A DNA stretch of 64,000 bases from Cohnella zeiphila (GCF_014212055.1 NZ_JACJVO010000050.1:1-64000), one strand, 5' to 3'; shown: positions 32,142 through 41,205, counted from the stretch's first letter. Made by a program: numbers and translations. The notes: generated by a model from the letters alone, not told the origin.

Positions 32142-33443
32142 ATGACGGCAAGCGTCCAAACGACGATTTCGGAAGCGGGCTCCCATGTGGGCCGGCAGGT
32201 CCGCATCGGCTGCTGGCTGACGCGGAGACGCTCCAGCGGCAAGATCCAATTTCTCCAGCTGCGGGACGGTACGGGGTTTATTCAGGCGGTGCTTGTCAAG
32301 GAGGAGACGCCGGCCGACGCGTGGCAGGCCGCTTCCGAGCTGACGCAGGAAAGCTCGCTTTACGTTACCGGCGTCGTCCGCGAGGAGCCTCGCAGCCCAT
32401 CAGGCTACGAATTGGCCGCGACCGGCATCGAGGTCATCCAGATCGCGCAGGATTACCCGATTACGCCGAAGGAGCACGGCGTCGACTTCCTGATGGACCA
32501 CCGCCATCTGTGGCTTCGCGCGCCGCGGCAGCGCGCCATTCTGCGCATTCGGGCCGAGATCGTGTCGGCGATCCAGCATTTTTTCGACGAACGGGGCTTT
32601 ACGCAGGTCGATCCGCCGATCCTGACGCCATCATCCGCCGAAGGGACGACGAATCTGTTCCATACGAAATATTTCGACGAGGACGCCTACCTCACCCAGA
32701 GCGGTCAGCTGTATATGGAAGCGGCGGCGATGGCGCTCGGAAAAGTTTATTCGTTCGGGCCGACGTTCCGGGCGGAGAAATCCAAGACCCGGCGGCATCT
32801 GATCGAATTCTGGATGATCGAGCCGGAGATGGCGTTCGTCGATCACGAACAAAATTTGCGCGTTCAGGAGCAGTTCGTCTCCTTCGTCGTCTCGCGGGTG
32901 CTGGACCGGTGCCGGCAGGAGCTGGAGACGCTTGGGCGGGACACGTCGGCGCTGGAGCGGGTGCAGGCTCCGTTTCCGCGGATCACGTACGACGAAGCGC
33001 TCGAACTGTTGAAGGAAGACGACATGGCGCTGCCGTGGGGCGAGGATTTCGGCGCTCCGCACGAGACGGCGATCGCCCGGCGGTTCGACCGGCCGGTGTT
33101 CATTACTCACTACCCGGCTTCGTTCAAGGCTTTCTATATGAAGCCGGACCCGAACCGGCCGGAGGTCGTGCTGTGCGCGGACCTTATCGCTCCGGAAGGG
33201 TACGGCGAGATCATCGGCGGCTCGCAGCGGATCGACGACCCGGCGCTGCTCGAAGCCCGCTTCGCCGAGCACGGGCTGGCGCCGGAAGCGTATGGTTGGT
33301 ACCTGGATCTGCGCAAATACGGCACGGTGCCGCATTCCGGCTTCGGTCTCGGGCTGGAGCGTACGGTCGCCTGGATTTGCGGCCTGGACCACGTGCGGGA
33401 GACGATTCCGTTCCCGCGCATGCTTTACCGGCTGTACCCGTAA
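32142..33443 (+). CDS. asnS: Asparaginyl-tRNA synthetase
   Basis: Class IIb aminoacyl-tRNA synthetase (433 aa). Residues about 17-100 form an OB-fold anticodon-binding domain (VGRQVRIGCWLTRRRSSGKIQFLQLRDGTG); the catalytic domain has motif 2 (FGPTFRAEKSKTRRHLIEFWMIEPEM) and motif 3 (GFGLGLERTVAWICG). These features separate it from AspRS. The start follows GAAAGGGG. The dnaD gene downstream follows the Bacillus order. Confidence 0.96.
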   Translation: MTASVQTTISEAGSHVGRQVRIGCWLTRRRSSGKIQFLQLRDGTGFIQAVLVKEETPADAWQAASELTQESSLYVTGVVREEPRSPSGYELAATGIEVIQIAQDYPITPKEHGVDFLMDHRHLWLRAPRQRAILRIRAEIVSAIQHFFDERGFTQVDPPILTPSSAEGTTNLFHTKYFDEDAYLTQSGQLYMEAAAMALGKVYSFGPTFRAEKSKTRRHLIEFWMIEPEMAFVDHEQNLRVQEQFVSFVVSRVLDRCRQELETLGRDTSALERVQAPFPRITYDEALELLKEDDMALPWGEDFGAPHETAIARRFDRPVFITHYPASFKAFYMKPDPNRPEVVLCADLIAPEGYGEIIGGSQRIDDPALLEARFAEHGLAPEAYGWYLDLRKYGTVPHSGFGLGLERTVAWICGLDHVRETIPFPRMLYRLYP

Positions 33444-33473
33444 GGTTCGGCCGGAAGGGGAGGAGAAAATAGG

Positions 33474-34190
33474 ATGCTCGATCGCAACGCGCTCGCGCGG
33501 GGGCTTGCGGAAGCTTATATGGACGGAGCGGTCAGTCTGCCGTACGCCCTGCTGCGCAGTTACCGCGCGCTGAAGCTGACCGATACGGAATGCATGATCG
33601 TCATCCAGCTGCTGGCGTTCCGTCAGCTGGAGCAGAACGAATTCCCGACGATGGAACAGCTCCAGCAGCGGCTCGGCGCATCGCAGACGGCGGTCGGGCA
33701 GGCGATGCAGAAGCTTGTCAAGCACGGCTTCGTCGGCATTGACGAAGTGTACGACCCGGCAACGGGCGTTCAATCGGAACGGTACAACCTGACCGGCCTG
33801 TTCCGGAAGATCGCCGCGCTGCTGGCGGCCGAGGAGCTGCCGCTGCGCGGCGGCGCGGCGGATCTCGGCGCCGAAGGCCCGGACGATACGGCCTCCTTGC
33901 GGAAGCCGCTTCGCCCGGCCTCGGACGAAGCGGCGCCGACGAACCTGCTGACCGTATTCGAGCAGGAGTTCGGCCGGCCGCTTACGCCGATGGAGTGCGA
34001 GACGATCACGGGCTGGCTGGATTCGGACGGCTATGCCGAAGAGCTTGTGCTGTTCGCGCTCAAGGAGTCCGTATTCGCGGGCAAGCTGCATTTTCGCTAT
34101 ATCGATCGCATTCTGCTGGAATGGAGCCGCAACCGCGTCGGCAGCGTCGAAGACGCACGCGCGCACGTTCAGAAGTTCCGCAGCCGCTGA
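33474..34190 (+). CDS. dnaD: Replication initiation/restart protein DnaD
   Basis: The 238-aa protein has an N-terminal winged helix (residues about 20-110: LLRSYRALKLTDTECMIVIQLL ... LGASQTAVGQAMQKLVKHGF) and a C-terminal DnaB/DnaD-like domain (about 160-235: FEQEFGRPLTPMECETITGWLD). In low-GC Gram-positives it helps load the replicative helicase at oriC and at restart sites. A 30-residue Ala/Gly-rich linker joins the domains. In B. subtilis nth follows; here a terminator and dpaA follow instead. Confidence 0.92.
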   Translation: MLDRNALARGLAEAYMDGAVSLPYALLRSYRALKLTDTECMIVIQLLAFRQLEQNEFPTMEQLQQRLGASQTAVGQAMQKLVKHGFVGIDEVYDPATGVQSERYNLTGLFRKIAALLAAEELPLRGGAADLGAEGPDDTASLRKPLRPASDEAAPTNLLTVFEQEFGRPLTPMECETITGWLDSDGYAEELVLFALKESVFAGKLHFRYIDRILLEWSRNRVGSVEDARAHVQKFRSR

Positions 34191-34205
34191 CGGCGCGGAT
34201 TCCGG

Positions 34206-34237
34206 ACCGCCGGGGAACGAATTCCCCGGCGGTTTTT
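34206..34237 (+). terminator. Rho-independent terminator after dnaD
   Basis: ACCGCCGGGGAA pairs with TTCCCCGGCGGT (12 bp, CGAA loop) followed by TTTTT. Confidence 0.95.
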
Positions 34238-34291
34238 CGCGTCCGGATTTTCCGGCGGCGAGGCGCCTCCTTCCCGCCTTTCCGTCCACGC

Positions 34292-34319
34292 ACCGGACGC
34301 TAGGCGGCTGCATAAGATG
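34292..34319 (+). promoter_or_regulatory. Sigma-K-like promoter of dpaAB
   Basis: AC at 34292-34293, a 17-bp spacer and CATAAGATG at 34311-34319 agree with the mother-cell sigma-K pattern AC-N16/17-CATANNNTA except for the final base. The dipicolinate synthase operon is sigma-K controlled in B. subtilis. Confidence 0.55.
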
Positions 34320-34354
34320 TGCTAGGCTGCTCGCAGCAGAAGGGAGGGATTGTC

Positions 34355-35254
34355 ATGCTCACCGGCGTGCAAGTCGTGCTCGCAGGGGGAGACGCAAGGC
34401 AGCTAGAAGTGATCCGCCGGCTCACGGAGCTGGACGCGGCGGTCGTCGTCGCGGGATTCGACCGGCTCGATACGCCGCTGCCCGGCGTTGTGAGGACGGA
34501 ATGGTCGCCCGAAGCGCTCATCAAAGCGGATGCGCTGGTGCTTCCGCCGGTCGGAACGGAGGACGACGGCAGCATCTCGGCCGTCTTCACGGAGAAAGAC
34601 ATGAAGCTGTCCGACGAGCATCTGGCGGCGCTGCCGAAGACGAGCAGGATTTATTGCGGCATGGCCAAACCTTATCTGCGCCGCTTGTGCGAGAAACATC
34701 GGATCGGACTGGTTGAGCTGTTCGAACGGGACGACGTTGCGATCTACAACTCCATCCCGACGGCGGAAGGCGCCGTGATGATGGCCATTCAAAATACCGA
34801 CATCACGATTCACGGCTCCACCTGCATGGTGCTCGGACTCGGCAGAACCGGTCTCACGCTGGCGCGGACGCTTCAGGGATTGGGAGCGACGGTCAAGGCC
34901 GGCGTGCGTCGGGAGGAGTCGTTCGCACGGGCTTACGAGATGGGGTTCGAGCCTTTCTACATGCCGGATTTGGCGCGTCAGACGGGGAATATCGACTTGC
35001 TTTTTAATACAATTCCTAATATGATAGTCACAGCGCAAGTGATCGCCGGACTCCCCCTGCGCGCCGTTATTATCGACCTGGCTTCGAAGCCGGGCGGAAC
35101 CGATTTTCGCTTCGCCGAGAAGCGCGGAATCAAGGCTCTGCTCGCTCCCGGACTCCCGGGAATCGTCGCTCCGAAGACCGCCGGTCGGATTATCGCCAAC
35201 GGCCTCATCCAGATGATTCTGGAAGACGGGCGACAACGGGGGAATGCGACATGA
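34355..35254 (+). CDS. dpaA: Dipicolinate synthase subunit A
   Basis: Subunit A (SpoVFA, 299 aa) of the mother-cell enzyme that oxidises dihydrodipicolinate to dipicolinic acid for the spore core. A Rossmann motif MVLGLGRTGLTLARTL lies near residues 155-170, and the N-terminal domain (GGDARQLEVIRRLTE) is typical of the family. ATG 34355 follows AGGGAGGG. The stop overlaps dpaB (ATGA). Substrate supply comes from dapA and dapG just downstream. Confidence 0.96.
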   Translation: MLTGVQVVLAGGDARQLEVIRRLTELDAAVVVAGFDRLDTPLPGVVRTEWSPEALIKADALVLPPVGTEDDGSISAVFTEKDMKLSDEHLAALPKTSRIYCGMAKPYLRRLCEKHRIGLVELFERDDVAIYNSIPTAEGAVMMAIQNTDITIHGSTCMVLGLGRTGLTLARTLQGLGATVKAGVRREESFARAYEMGFEPFYMPDLARQTGNIDLLFNTIPNMIVTAQVIAGLPLRAVIIDLASKPGGTDFRFAEKRGIKALLAPGLPGIVAPKTAGRIIANGLIQMILEDGRQRGNAT

Positions 35255-35847
35255 ATTGGCAAGGAACGACGGTCGGCTACGCTTTGACCGGTTCTCACTG
35301 CACGCTGGCGGAAGTGATGCCCCAGATCAAGAGATTCGTCGATGCCGGGGCGAACGTCGTGCCGATCGTGAGTCAAACGATCATGACGACGGATACGCGG
35401 TTTGGAACGAGCGAGCATTGGCAGGAGCAGCTTCGCGAGCTGACCGGCAACGAGCTGATCAGCACGATTCCGGAAGCCGAACCGCTCGGCCCCTCGAAGA
35501 AGCTCGACGTGCTGGCGATCTCGCCGTGCACGGGCAATACGACGAGCCGGCTTGCCAACGCGATCACCGACAGTCCGGTATTGATGGCGGCCAAGGCGCA
35601 GATGCGCAACGGCCGGCCGATCGTGCTGGCCATCTCGACCAACGACGGCCTCGGGCTGAACGCCGCCAATATCGCCAAGTTGCTGGTGGCGAAGAACATT
35701 TACTTCGTTCCGTTCGGCCAGGATAATCCCGAAGCGAAGCCGAATTCGCTCGTGGCGAGAATGGACCTGGTCATGGAGACGTGCGAGGCCGCATTGCAAG
35801 GCAAACAGCTTCAGCCCATGCTGATTGAACGATTTTTATACGCCTGA
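35251..35847 (+). CDS. dpaB: Dipicolinate synthase subunit B
   Basis: Flavoprotein-like subunit (SpoVFB, 198 aa) of dipicolinate synthase. The phosphate-binding start GYALTGSHCTLAEVMPQIK and the ISPCTGNTTSRLANAITDSPVLMAAKA segment resemble the UbiX/Dfp flavoprotein fold. ATG 35251 overlaps the dpaA stop. In B. subtilis asd follows; here dapG follows directly after 123 bases. Confidence 0.96.
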   Translation: MNWQGTTVGYALTGSHCTLAEVMPQIKRFVDAGANVVPIVSQTIMTTDTRFGTSEHWQEQLRELTGNELISTIPEAEPLGPSKKLDVLAISPCTGNTTSRLANAITDSPVLMAAKAQMRNGRPIVLAISTNDGLGLNAANIAKLLVAKNIYFVPFGQDNPEAKPNSLVARMDLVMETCEAALQGKQLQPMLIERFLYA

Positions 35848-35970
35848 CGGGATTTGTTTTCTTTATTTTACGATGCAGCATTTTACATCGGATTCATCGC
35901 ACCCGGGATCGGACCCCCGACGCCTTGTCGTTCATCCGCTTTTCATCAAGGATGAAGGAAGGAACGAATC

Positions 35971-37188
35971 ATGATCACGGTGCAGAAGTTTGGAGGGACG
36001 TCGCTGTCCGACGAACGAGGTCGGCGGCACGTCCTCCGTCATATTTCGCGCGAACGCGCGACCGGCGCCGGTCTCGTCGTGGTCGTCTCGGCCATGGGCC
36101 GGCGCGGCGAGCCTTATGCGACCGATACGCTGCTGGACTGGATCGACCGCAACGGCCGATCCCTTCCGGATCGCGAGAAGGACATGCTTCTCAGCTGCGG
36201 AGAACTGATCTCCGCGGCGACGCTGTGCAGCTTGCTGAATCGCGAAGGCATTCCGAGCGTGGCCTTGACCGGCGGCCAGGCGGGCATCGTCACCGACGGC
36301 CGTTTCGGTTCGGCTCGCATCGCGAAGGTGAATCCCGCCAAGATCGCCGAGCATCTCGCCGACGACAAAGTCGTGATCGTAGCCGGGTTCCAGGGCATGA
36401 CCGAGGACGGGGAGATCACGACGCTCGGGCGAGGCGGAAGCGATACGTCGGCCGCCGCGCTCGGCGCGGCGCTGGAAGCTTCCGTCGTCGACATCTACAC
36501 CGACGTCGAAGGCATTCTGACGGCCGATCCCCGGCTGGTCGGCGAAGCGCGGCCGCTGGCGGTCGTCAGCTACGAAGAGATTTGCAACATGGCCTACAAC
36601 GGAGCCAAGGTCATTCATCCGCGCGCCGTGGAGATCGCCATGCGGGCCGGGGTGCCGATCCGGGTGCGTTCCACGTTCTCGGATAGCGAAGGCACTTTGG
36701 TGACCCGCGCGGACCTTGCCCGCGAGAAAAGCGGCTGGATGGACCGCGCCGTCACCGGTCTCGCCCACGTCGGCGGGGTAACCCAGCTGGCGGTCGGCAC
36801 GCCGGAGGGGCCGTCGGACCTGCAATTACGAGTCTTTCGGGCCATGGCGATAAACGGCATCAGCGTCGACTTCATCAACGTGACGCCGGCCGGCATTCTG
36901 TATACGGTCGGCGAACCCGACGCGGACCTGGCGATCGCGCTTCTGCGCGAGATGGGCTTCGAGCCCCGTTCCCGGGCCGGATGCGCCAAAGTGGCGGTCA
37001 TCGGCGGCGGAATGAACGGAGAGCCCGGCGTTATGGCCCGAATCGTGGAAGCGTTGACGGAGAGCAACATCCCCATTTTGCAATCGGCAGACTCCAACGC
37101 CACCATCTGGGTGCTGGTGTCTGAAGAAGATATGGCGCCCGCCATGCGGGCTCTTCATTCTGCGTTCAGCTTGCACCTGACTCCCTGA
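35971..37188 (+). CDS. dapG: Aspartate kinase, DAP-sensitive type
   Basis: Phosphorylates aspartate at the head of the lysine, threonine, methionine and DAP pathways. The kinase domain starts with K6-F-G-G-T-S11 and contains TLGRGGSDTSAAALGAAL and DIYTDVEGILTADPR. Two C-terminal ACT domains (about 265-330 and 340-400) bind the feedback inhibitor. The single long alpha form and its place after dpaAB and before dapA match DapG (aspartokinase I), inhibited by meso-DAP in B. subtilis. GGAAGGAAC precedes ATG 35971. asd, normally between dpaB and dapG, is absent. Confidence 0.94.
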   Translation: MITVQKFGGTSLSDERGRRHVLRHISRERATGAGLVVVVSAMGRRGEPYATDTLLDWIDRNGRSLPDREKDMLLSCGELISAATLCSLLNREGIPSVALTGGQAGIVTDGRFGSARIAKVNPAKIAEHLADDKVVIVAGFQGMTEDGEITTLGRGGSDTSAAALGAALEASVVDIYTDVEGILTADPRLVGEARPLAVVSYEEICNMAYNGAKVIHPRAVEIAMRAGVPIRVRSTFSDSEGTLVTRADLAREKSGWMDRAVTGLAHVGGVTQLAVGTPEGPSDLQLRVFRAMAINGISVDFINVTPAGILYTVGEPDADLAIALLREMGFEPRSRAGCAKVAVIGGGMNGEPGVMARIVEALTESNIPILQSADSNATIWVLVSEEDMAPAMRALHSAFSLHLTP

Positions 37189-37274
37189 ACGGGGAGGACG
37201 GCGCAAGCGGACGCCCCGGTCCTTGCGGACCGGCGCAACGCCCTTTCGCGCACATTTCGGAGGAGGAAACGAAG

Positions 37275-38150
37275 ATGAGTTTTGGTCGCTTGATTACGGC
37301 GATGGTCACCCCGTTCAACGAGCAGCTGGAGATCGACTGGGAAGTAACGGGCCGGCTTGTCGATTACCTGATCGAGGAGCAGAAATCGGACAGCCTCGTC
37401 GTTAGCGGCACGACCGGGGAATCCCCCACGCTGACGGACGACGAGAAGGAAGCCCTGTTCCGCTTCACCGTCCAACGCGCCGCCGGCCGCTGCAAGATTA
37501 TCGCCGGCACGGGAAGCAACGACACCGCTCATTCGATCCATCTGACGCGGATCGCGGAGCAGGCCGGCGTCGACGGCATTCTGCTCGTCACCCCTTATTA
37601 CAACAAGCCGAACCAGGAAGGAATGTACCGCCACTTCAAGGCGATCGCCGAATCGACTTCTCTTCCGGTTATCCTCTATAACGTGCCCGGACGCACCGGA
37701 GTCAACCTTTCGGCCGCCACTACGCTGCGGCTCGCCGAGCTGCCCAACGTGGCGGCCACGAAGGAATGCTCCACGCTCGACCAGATGACGGAGATCATTA
37801 AGGATGCGCCGGAAGGCTTTCTGCTGTACTGCGGCGACGATGCCGTCAATCTGCCCGTGCTCTCGATCGGGGGCTACGGACTGATCAGCGTGGCCAGCCA
37901 CGTGATCGGAGCCGAGATGAAGGAGCTGATCGCGGCTGCGCTGGAGGGTCGAAGAGAGGATGCGGTCCGGCTCAACAACCGCTGCTTCCCGGTATTCAAA
38001 GGCTTGTTCCAATGTCCGCATCCGGTGCCGAATCCCGTCGCCGTCAAATATGCCCTTACCCTGAAGGGGCTTCCCGTCGGCGACGTCCGCCCGCCGCTCG
38101 CGGGACCGTCGGAAGAGGAAGCGGCATTTATCCGCAAACTGCTCGGCTAA
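37275..38150 (+). CDS. dapA: 4-hydroxy-tetrahydrodipicolinate synthase
   Basis: TIM-barrel lyase (291 aa) condensing pyruvate with aspartate semialdehyde. The Schiff-base lysine is K163 in VAATKECS; the catalytic Tyr is in YNVPGRTGV, and GTTGESPTLTDDEK forms the substrate loop. ATG 37275 follows AGGAGGAAAC. It is co-directional with dapG, separated by 86 bases that include a CCGGTCC/GGACCGG hairpin (37216-37233), and is followed by a terminator. Confidence 0.97.
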   Translation: MSFGRLITAMVTPFNEQLEIDWEVTGRLVDYLIEEQKSDSLVVSGTTGESPTLTDDEKEALFRFTVQRAAGRCKIIAGTGSNDTAHSIHLTRIAEQAGVDGILLVTPYYNKPNQEGMYRHFKAIAESTSLPVILYNVPGRTGVNLSAATTLRLAELPNVAATKECSTLDQMTEIIKDAPEGFLLYCGDDAVNLPVLSIGGYGLISVASHVIGAEMKELIAAALEGRREDAVRLNNRCFPVFKGLFQCPHPVPNPVAVKYALTLKGLPVGDVRPPLAGPSEEEAAFIRKLLG

Positions 38151-38189
38151 AGGCGCTTCTTAAGAGTCGGAAGCTTCCGCTCCGTAAAG

Positions 38190-38216
38190 CCGATGCCTGA
38201 CGCAGGCATCGGTTTT
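38190..38216 (+). terminator. Rho-independent terminator after dapA
   Basis: CCGATGCCT pairs with AGGCATCGG followed by TTTTG. Confidence 0.9.
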
Positions 38217-38275
38217 GTCGTATAAGGAGACGCTATAGGGGAAAAGGATCTGGCTGAAAGCCGCGGCGCGCCAGG

Positions 38276-38309
38276 TTGAATTCGGTCTTTTGCTTCATGT
38301 ATAATGAAG
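38276..38309 (+). promoter_or_regulatory. rnjB promoter with palindrome over the -10
   Basis: TTGAAT at 38276-38281, an 18-bp spacer and TATAAT at 38300-38305. An inverted repeat CTTCAT-N5-ATGAAG (38293-38309) covers the -10 box. The leader to the TTG start of rnjB is about 90 nt. Confidence 0.75.
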
Positions 38310-38399
38310 TGGAGTGATTGGGTGCGGCTAAAATTTCATTGCAACTTGACAATTCCATAGGAGCGGGATCGTCGGATCCAAATGTAGGAGGTACTAGAC

Positions 38400-40079
38400 T
38401 TGTCCAAAAAGAACAACCAAGACAAATTACTCATTTTCGCACTGGGTGGCGTCGGCGAGATCGGCAAAAACATGTACGTCATCCAATACGGGAACGACAT
38501 CGTCGTCGTGGATTCCGGTTTGAAATTCCCGGAAGAGGAAATGCTCGGCATCGACGTCGTCATTCCCGACATCACGTACTTGCTCGAGAATCGCGACAAA
38601 GTACGGGGCATTCTGATCACGCACGGTCACGAGGACCACATCGGCGGATTGCCTTACGTGCTTAAGCAGCTGAACGTACCTGTCTACGCGACGAGACTGA
38701 CGCTCGGCCTGATCGAGAACAAACTGAAGGAAGCGGGCCTGCTCGGCGAGACGAAGCGGATTCTGATCAACGCCGACTCGGAAGTTCAGATGGGCTCGAT
38801 CCGGGCGAGCTTTTTCCGTACGAACCATAGTATTCCGGATTCGGTCGGGGTCTGCCTGGACACGCCGGAAGGCGCCGTGGTCCATACGGGGGACTTCAAA
38901 TTCGACCATACTCCGGTCAACGATCAGTTCGCGGATCTGCAGCGGATCGCCGAGATCGGCAAGCGCGGCGTGCTTGCGCTGCTGTCGGACAGCACCAATG
39001 CCGAACGTCCCGGTTTTACGCCTTCGGAGAGCAATATCGGCAAGGAATTGGTCGATATTTTCCGCAGCGCGCGCCAGCGCGTCGTCATCGCGACGTTCGC
39101 GTCGAACGTGCACCGGATTCAGCAGATCATCGACGCGGCCGCGGAGACGCGCCGCAAGATGACGGTCATCGGCCGCAGCATGGTCAATATCGTCAGCATC
39201 GCCTCGGAGCTCGGCTATCTTCACATTCCGGAAGGAATGCTGATCGAGCCTGAAGAGGTAAACAAGCTGCCGGCGGACCGCGTCGTCATTCTGTCCACGG
39301 GCAGCCAGGGCGAACCGATGTCCGCGCTGACGCGGATGGCCCGGTCGACCCATCGCAAGGTGGACATTCTTCCCGGAGACACCGTCGTCATCTCGGCGAC
39401 GCCGATTCCGGGGAACGAGCGGTATGTCGGACGCACGGTCGACGAACTGATGCGGCTCGGCGCTTACGTCATCTACGGACCGGGTTCGGTCACCGGGGTG
39501 CACGTATCCGGCCACGGCAGCCAGGAAGAGCTGAAGCTGATGCTGAACCTGGTACGGCCGAAGTTCTTCCTGCCGATTCACGGCGAGTACCGGATGCTTC
39601 GCCATCATGCAATGCTGGCCGAGGCGGTAGGGATCGACAAGGAGAACATCTTCCTGCTGGACAACGGCGACACGGTCGAGTTCCAGAACGGCACCGCGCG
39701 CAAGGCGGGCAAGCTCCCGGCGGGCAACGTGCTGATCGACGGACTCGGCGTCGGCGACGTCGGCAACATCGTGCTGCGCGATCGCAAGCTGCTGTCGCAG
39801 GACGGCATTCTGGTGGTCGTGGTTACGCTGAGCAAACAGGACGGAACCATCATGTCCGGTCCGGACATCATCTCCCGGGGCTTCGTGTACGTTCGCGAAT
39901 CCGAGGGGCTGCTGGAAGAAGCGAACCGGATCGTGTCGGGCACGCTGCAGAAGCTGATGAGCGAGAACGTCAACGAATGGGCTTCGCTCAAGACGAACGT
40001 CAAAGATGCGCTCGGCCGGTTCTTATTCGAACAAACCAGAAGAAGACCGATGATCCTGCCGATCATTATGGAAGTATAA
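38400..40079 (+). CDS. rnjB: Ribonuclease J
   Basis: Metallo-beta-lactamase/beta-CASP nuclease (559 aa) with endonuclease and 5'-3' exonuclease activity in mRNA decay. The zinc motif H75-G-H77-E-D79-H80 is intact; later motifs include HTGDFKFDH, LLSDSTNAERPG and the beta-CASP HVSGHGSQEELKLML. The C-terminal dimerisation domain is present. The TTG start at 38400 follows TAGGAGG. Position after dapA and before tepA matches RNase J2 (rnjB) of B. subtilis, though J1 and J2 cannot be separated firmly by eye. Confidence 0.95.
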   Translation: MSKKNNQDKLLIFALGGVGEIGKNMYVIQYGNDIVVVDSGLKFPEEEMLGIDVVIPDITYLLENRDKVRGILITHGHEDHIGGLPYVLKQLNVPVYATRLTLGLIENKLKEAGLLGETKRILINADSEVQMGSIRASFFRTNHSIPDSVGVCLDTPEGAVVHTGDFKFDHTPVNDQFADLQRIAEIGKRGVLALLSDSTNAERPGFTPSESNIGKELVDIFRSARQRVVIATFASNVHRIQQIIDAAAETRRKMTVIGRSMVNIVSIASELGYLHIPEGMLIEPEEVNKLPADRVVILSTGSQGEPMSALTRMARSTHRKVDILPGDTVVISATPIPGNERYVGRTVDELMRLGAYVIYGPGSVTGVHVSGHGSQEELKLMLNLVRPKFFLPIHGEYRMLRHHAMLAEAVGIDKENIFLLDNGDTVEFQNGTARKAGKLPAGNVLIDGLGVGDVGNIVLRDRKLLSQDGILVVVVTLSKQDGTIMSGPDIISRGFVYVRESEGLLEEANRIVSGTLQKLMSENVNEWASLKTNVKDALGRFLFEQTRRRPMILPIIMEV

Positions 40080-40125
40080 TCGCAAGACAAGCATCAGCAA
40101 CATCCCACACTCACAAGCCATGAAT

Positions 40126-40163
40126 GCCGCCTCTCTTCTTCACGGAAGAGCGGGCGGCTTTTT
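40126..40163 (+). terminator. Rho-independent terminator after rnjB
   Basis: GCCGCC-T-CTCTTC pairs with GAAGAG-CG-GGCGGC and is followed by TTTTT. Confidence 0.9.
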
Positions 40164-40166
40164 CGT

Positions 40167-40340
40167 TGTTTAGGAAATGATGCGATTAAACTTCCTGTGG
40201 ATAACCGGGGACTCCCCCAAAAGGAATCGGAATTAACTTCAGAGCATCACTTCACTTTTGGGGGATTCTTATCGGGGGTTCCCCAAAAGTAATCGGATTT
40301 AACTTCAGAGCATCGCTTCACTTTTGGGGGAATTGTTCTG
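40167..40340. repeat. Interspersed hairpin repeat, family A, locus 2 (two cores)
   Basis: Starts with TGTTTAGGAAATGATGCGA directly after the rnjB terminator, just as at 1781, and ends with TGTTCTG. It contains two cores, 40207-40264 and 40274-40330, each opening with a G-run/C-run palindrome and closing with CACTTTTGGGGG. The shared core interior is AATCGGAATTAACTTCAGAG. Confidence 0.87.
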
Positions 40341-40458
40341 TTCTCAGGAAGCTTTTTCCGGCCTTCGCTGACGTCGTCGCGGAATGGCGGGACGAACGGA
40401 CGCCCATACTATGTCAATCCCCGCCGCCCTTGCGGCGGAAGCGAGGAGGGCGAACCGC
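40341..40458. other. Upstream region of tepA
   Basis: Contains CATACTA (40405-40411), which matches the -10 of forespore sigma factors but lacks a good -35, and a hairpin CCGCCGC/GCGGCGG (40421-40438) just before the ribosome site. Nothing else is recognised. Confidence 0.35.
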
Positions 40459-41205
40459 TTGAACGAAACACCCAAGCCTCAGATCCAGCCGGAGCCGGCG
40501 CCGCCGGTGGATGACGAGCGCAAATCCGCCGTAACCGACAACATCGTCCAACTGGGACAGGCGGCGGTTCCCGCCGCCGAATCGAACATCTTCTGCCTGA
40601 CGATCATCGGACAGGTGGAAGGACATATGATGCTGCCGCCGCAGAACAAAACGACCAAATACGAGCACGTCATCCCGCAGCTGGTCGCGGCCGAGCAAAA
40701 TCCGAAGGTCGAAGGCTTGCTCCTCGTGCTCAACACGGTGGGCGGCGATGTCGAAGCGGGTCTTGCGATCGCGGAGATGGTCGCATCGCTGTCGAAACCC
40801 AAAGTGGCGGTCGTGCTCGGCGGCGGCCATTCGATCGGAGTGCCGATCGCGGTGTCGGCCGATTACACGTTTATCGCCGAGACCGCGACGATGACCATTC
40901 ATCCGATCCGGCTCAACGGGCTGATCATCGGCGTTCCGCAAACGTTCGAATATTTGGAGAAAATGCAGGAGAGGGTCGTCCGCTTCGTCACCGGCCACTC
41001 CAATATTAGCGAGGCATTGTTCAAGGATCTGATGTTCCGGACGGGCGAGCTGACGCGGGATATCGGCACGAACGTCATCGGCATGGAAGCGGTCCGGCAC
41101 GGCTTGATCGATGCCGTCGGCGGCATTGGCGAAGCGATTCGGGAACTCAATCGCCGGATCGCGGAGAAGAAGGCCGAACGCCCCGAAGGGGTGGGAGCCG
41201 TATGA
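40459..41205 (+). CDS. tepA: TepA-like ClpP-class serine protease, 248 aa
   Basis: Member of the ClpP/crotonase fold with catalytic Ser125 in GGGHSIGVP and a likely His in the MTIHPIRLNG segment. Bacillus TepA (YmfB) is an intracellular protein linked to protein export and signal peptide turnover and, in some work, spore outgrowth. The TTG at 40459 is chosen because GAGGAGGG (40443-40450) precedes it at proper spacing; an in-frame ATG at 40384 has no ribosome site. It overlaps the ylzJ-like gene by 4 bases and precedes spoIIIE as in B. subtilis. Confidence 0.9.
   Translation: MNETPKPQIQPEPAPPVDDERKSAVTDNIVQLGQAAVPAAESNIFCLTIIGQVEGHMMLPPQNKTTKYEHVIPQLVAAEQNPKVEGLLLVLNTVGGDVEAGLAIAEMVASLSKPKVAVVLGGGHSIGVPIAVSADYTFIAETATMTIHPIRLNGLIIGVPQTFEYLEKMQERVVRFVTGHSNISEALFKDLMFRTGELTRDIGTNVIGMEAVRHGLIDAVGGIGEAIRELNRRIAEKKAERPEGVGAV

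Noticed and set aside
35848..35970. Lysine riboswitch before dapG
   Set aside because: The 123-base gap is too short for the class and has none of its conserved stems; only a short CGATG/CATCG inverted repeat was seen.
40384..40411. Sigma-F/G promoter (CATACTA at 40405) before tepA
   Set aside because: The -10 matches, but the best -35 (GGAATG) is poor, so it is noted only within the region entry.
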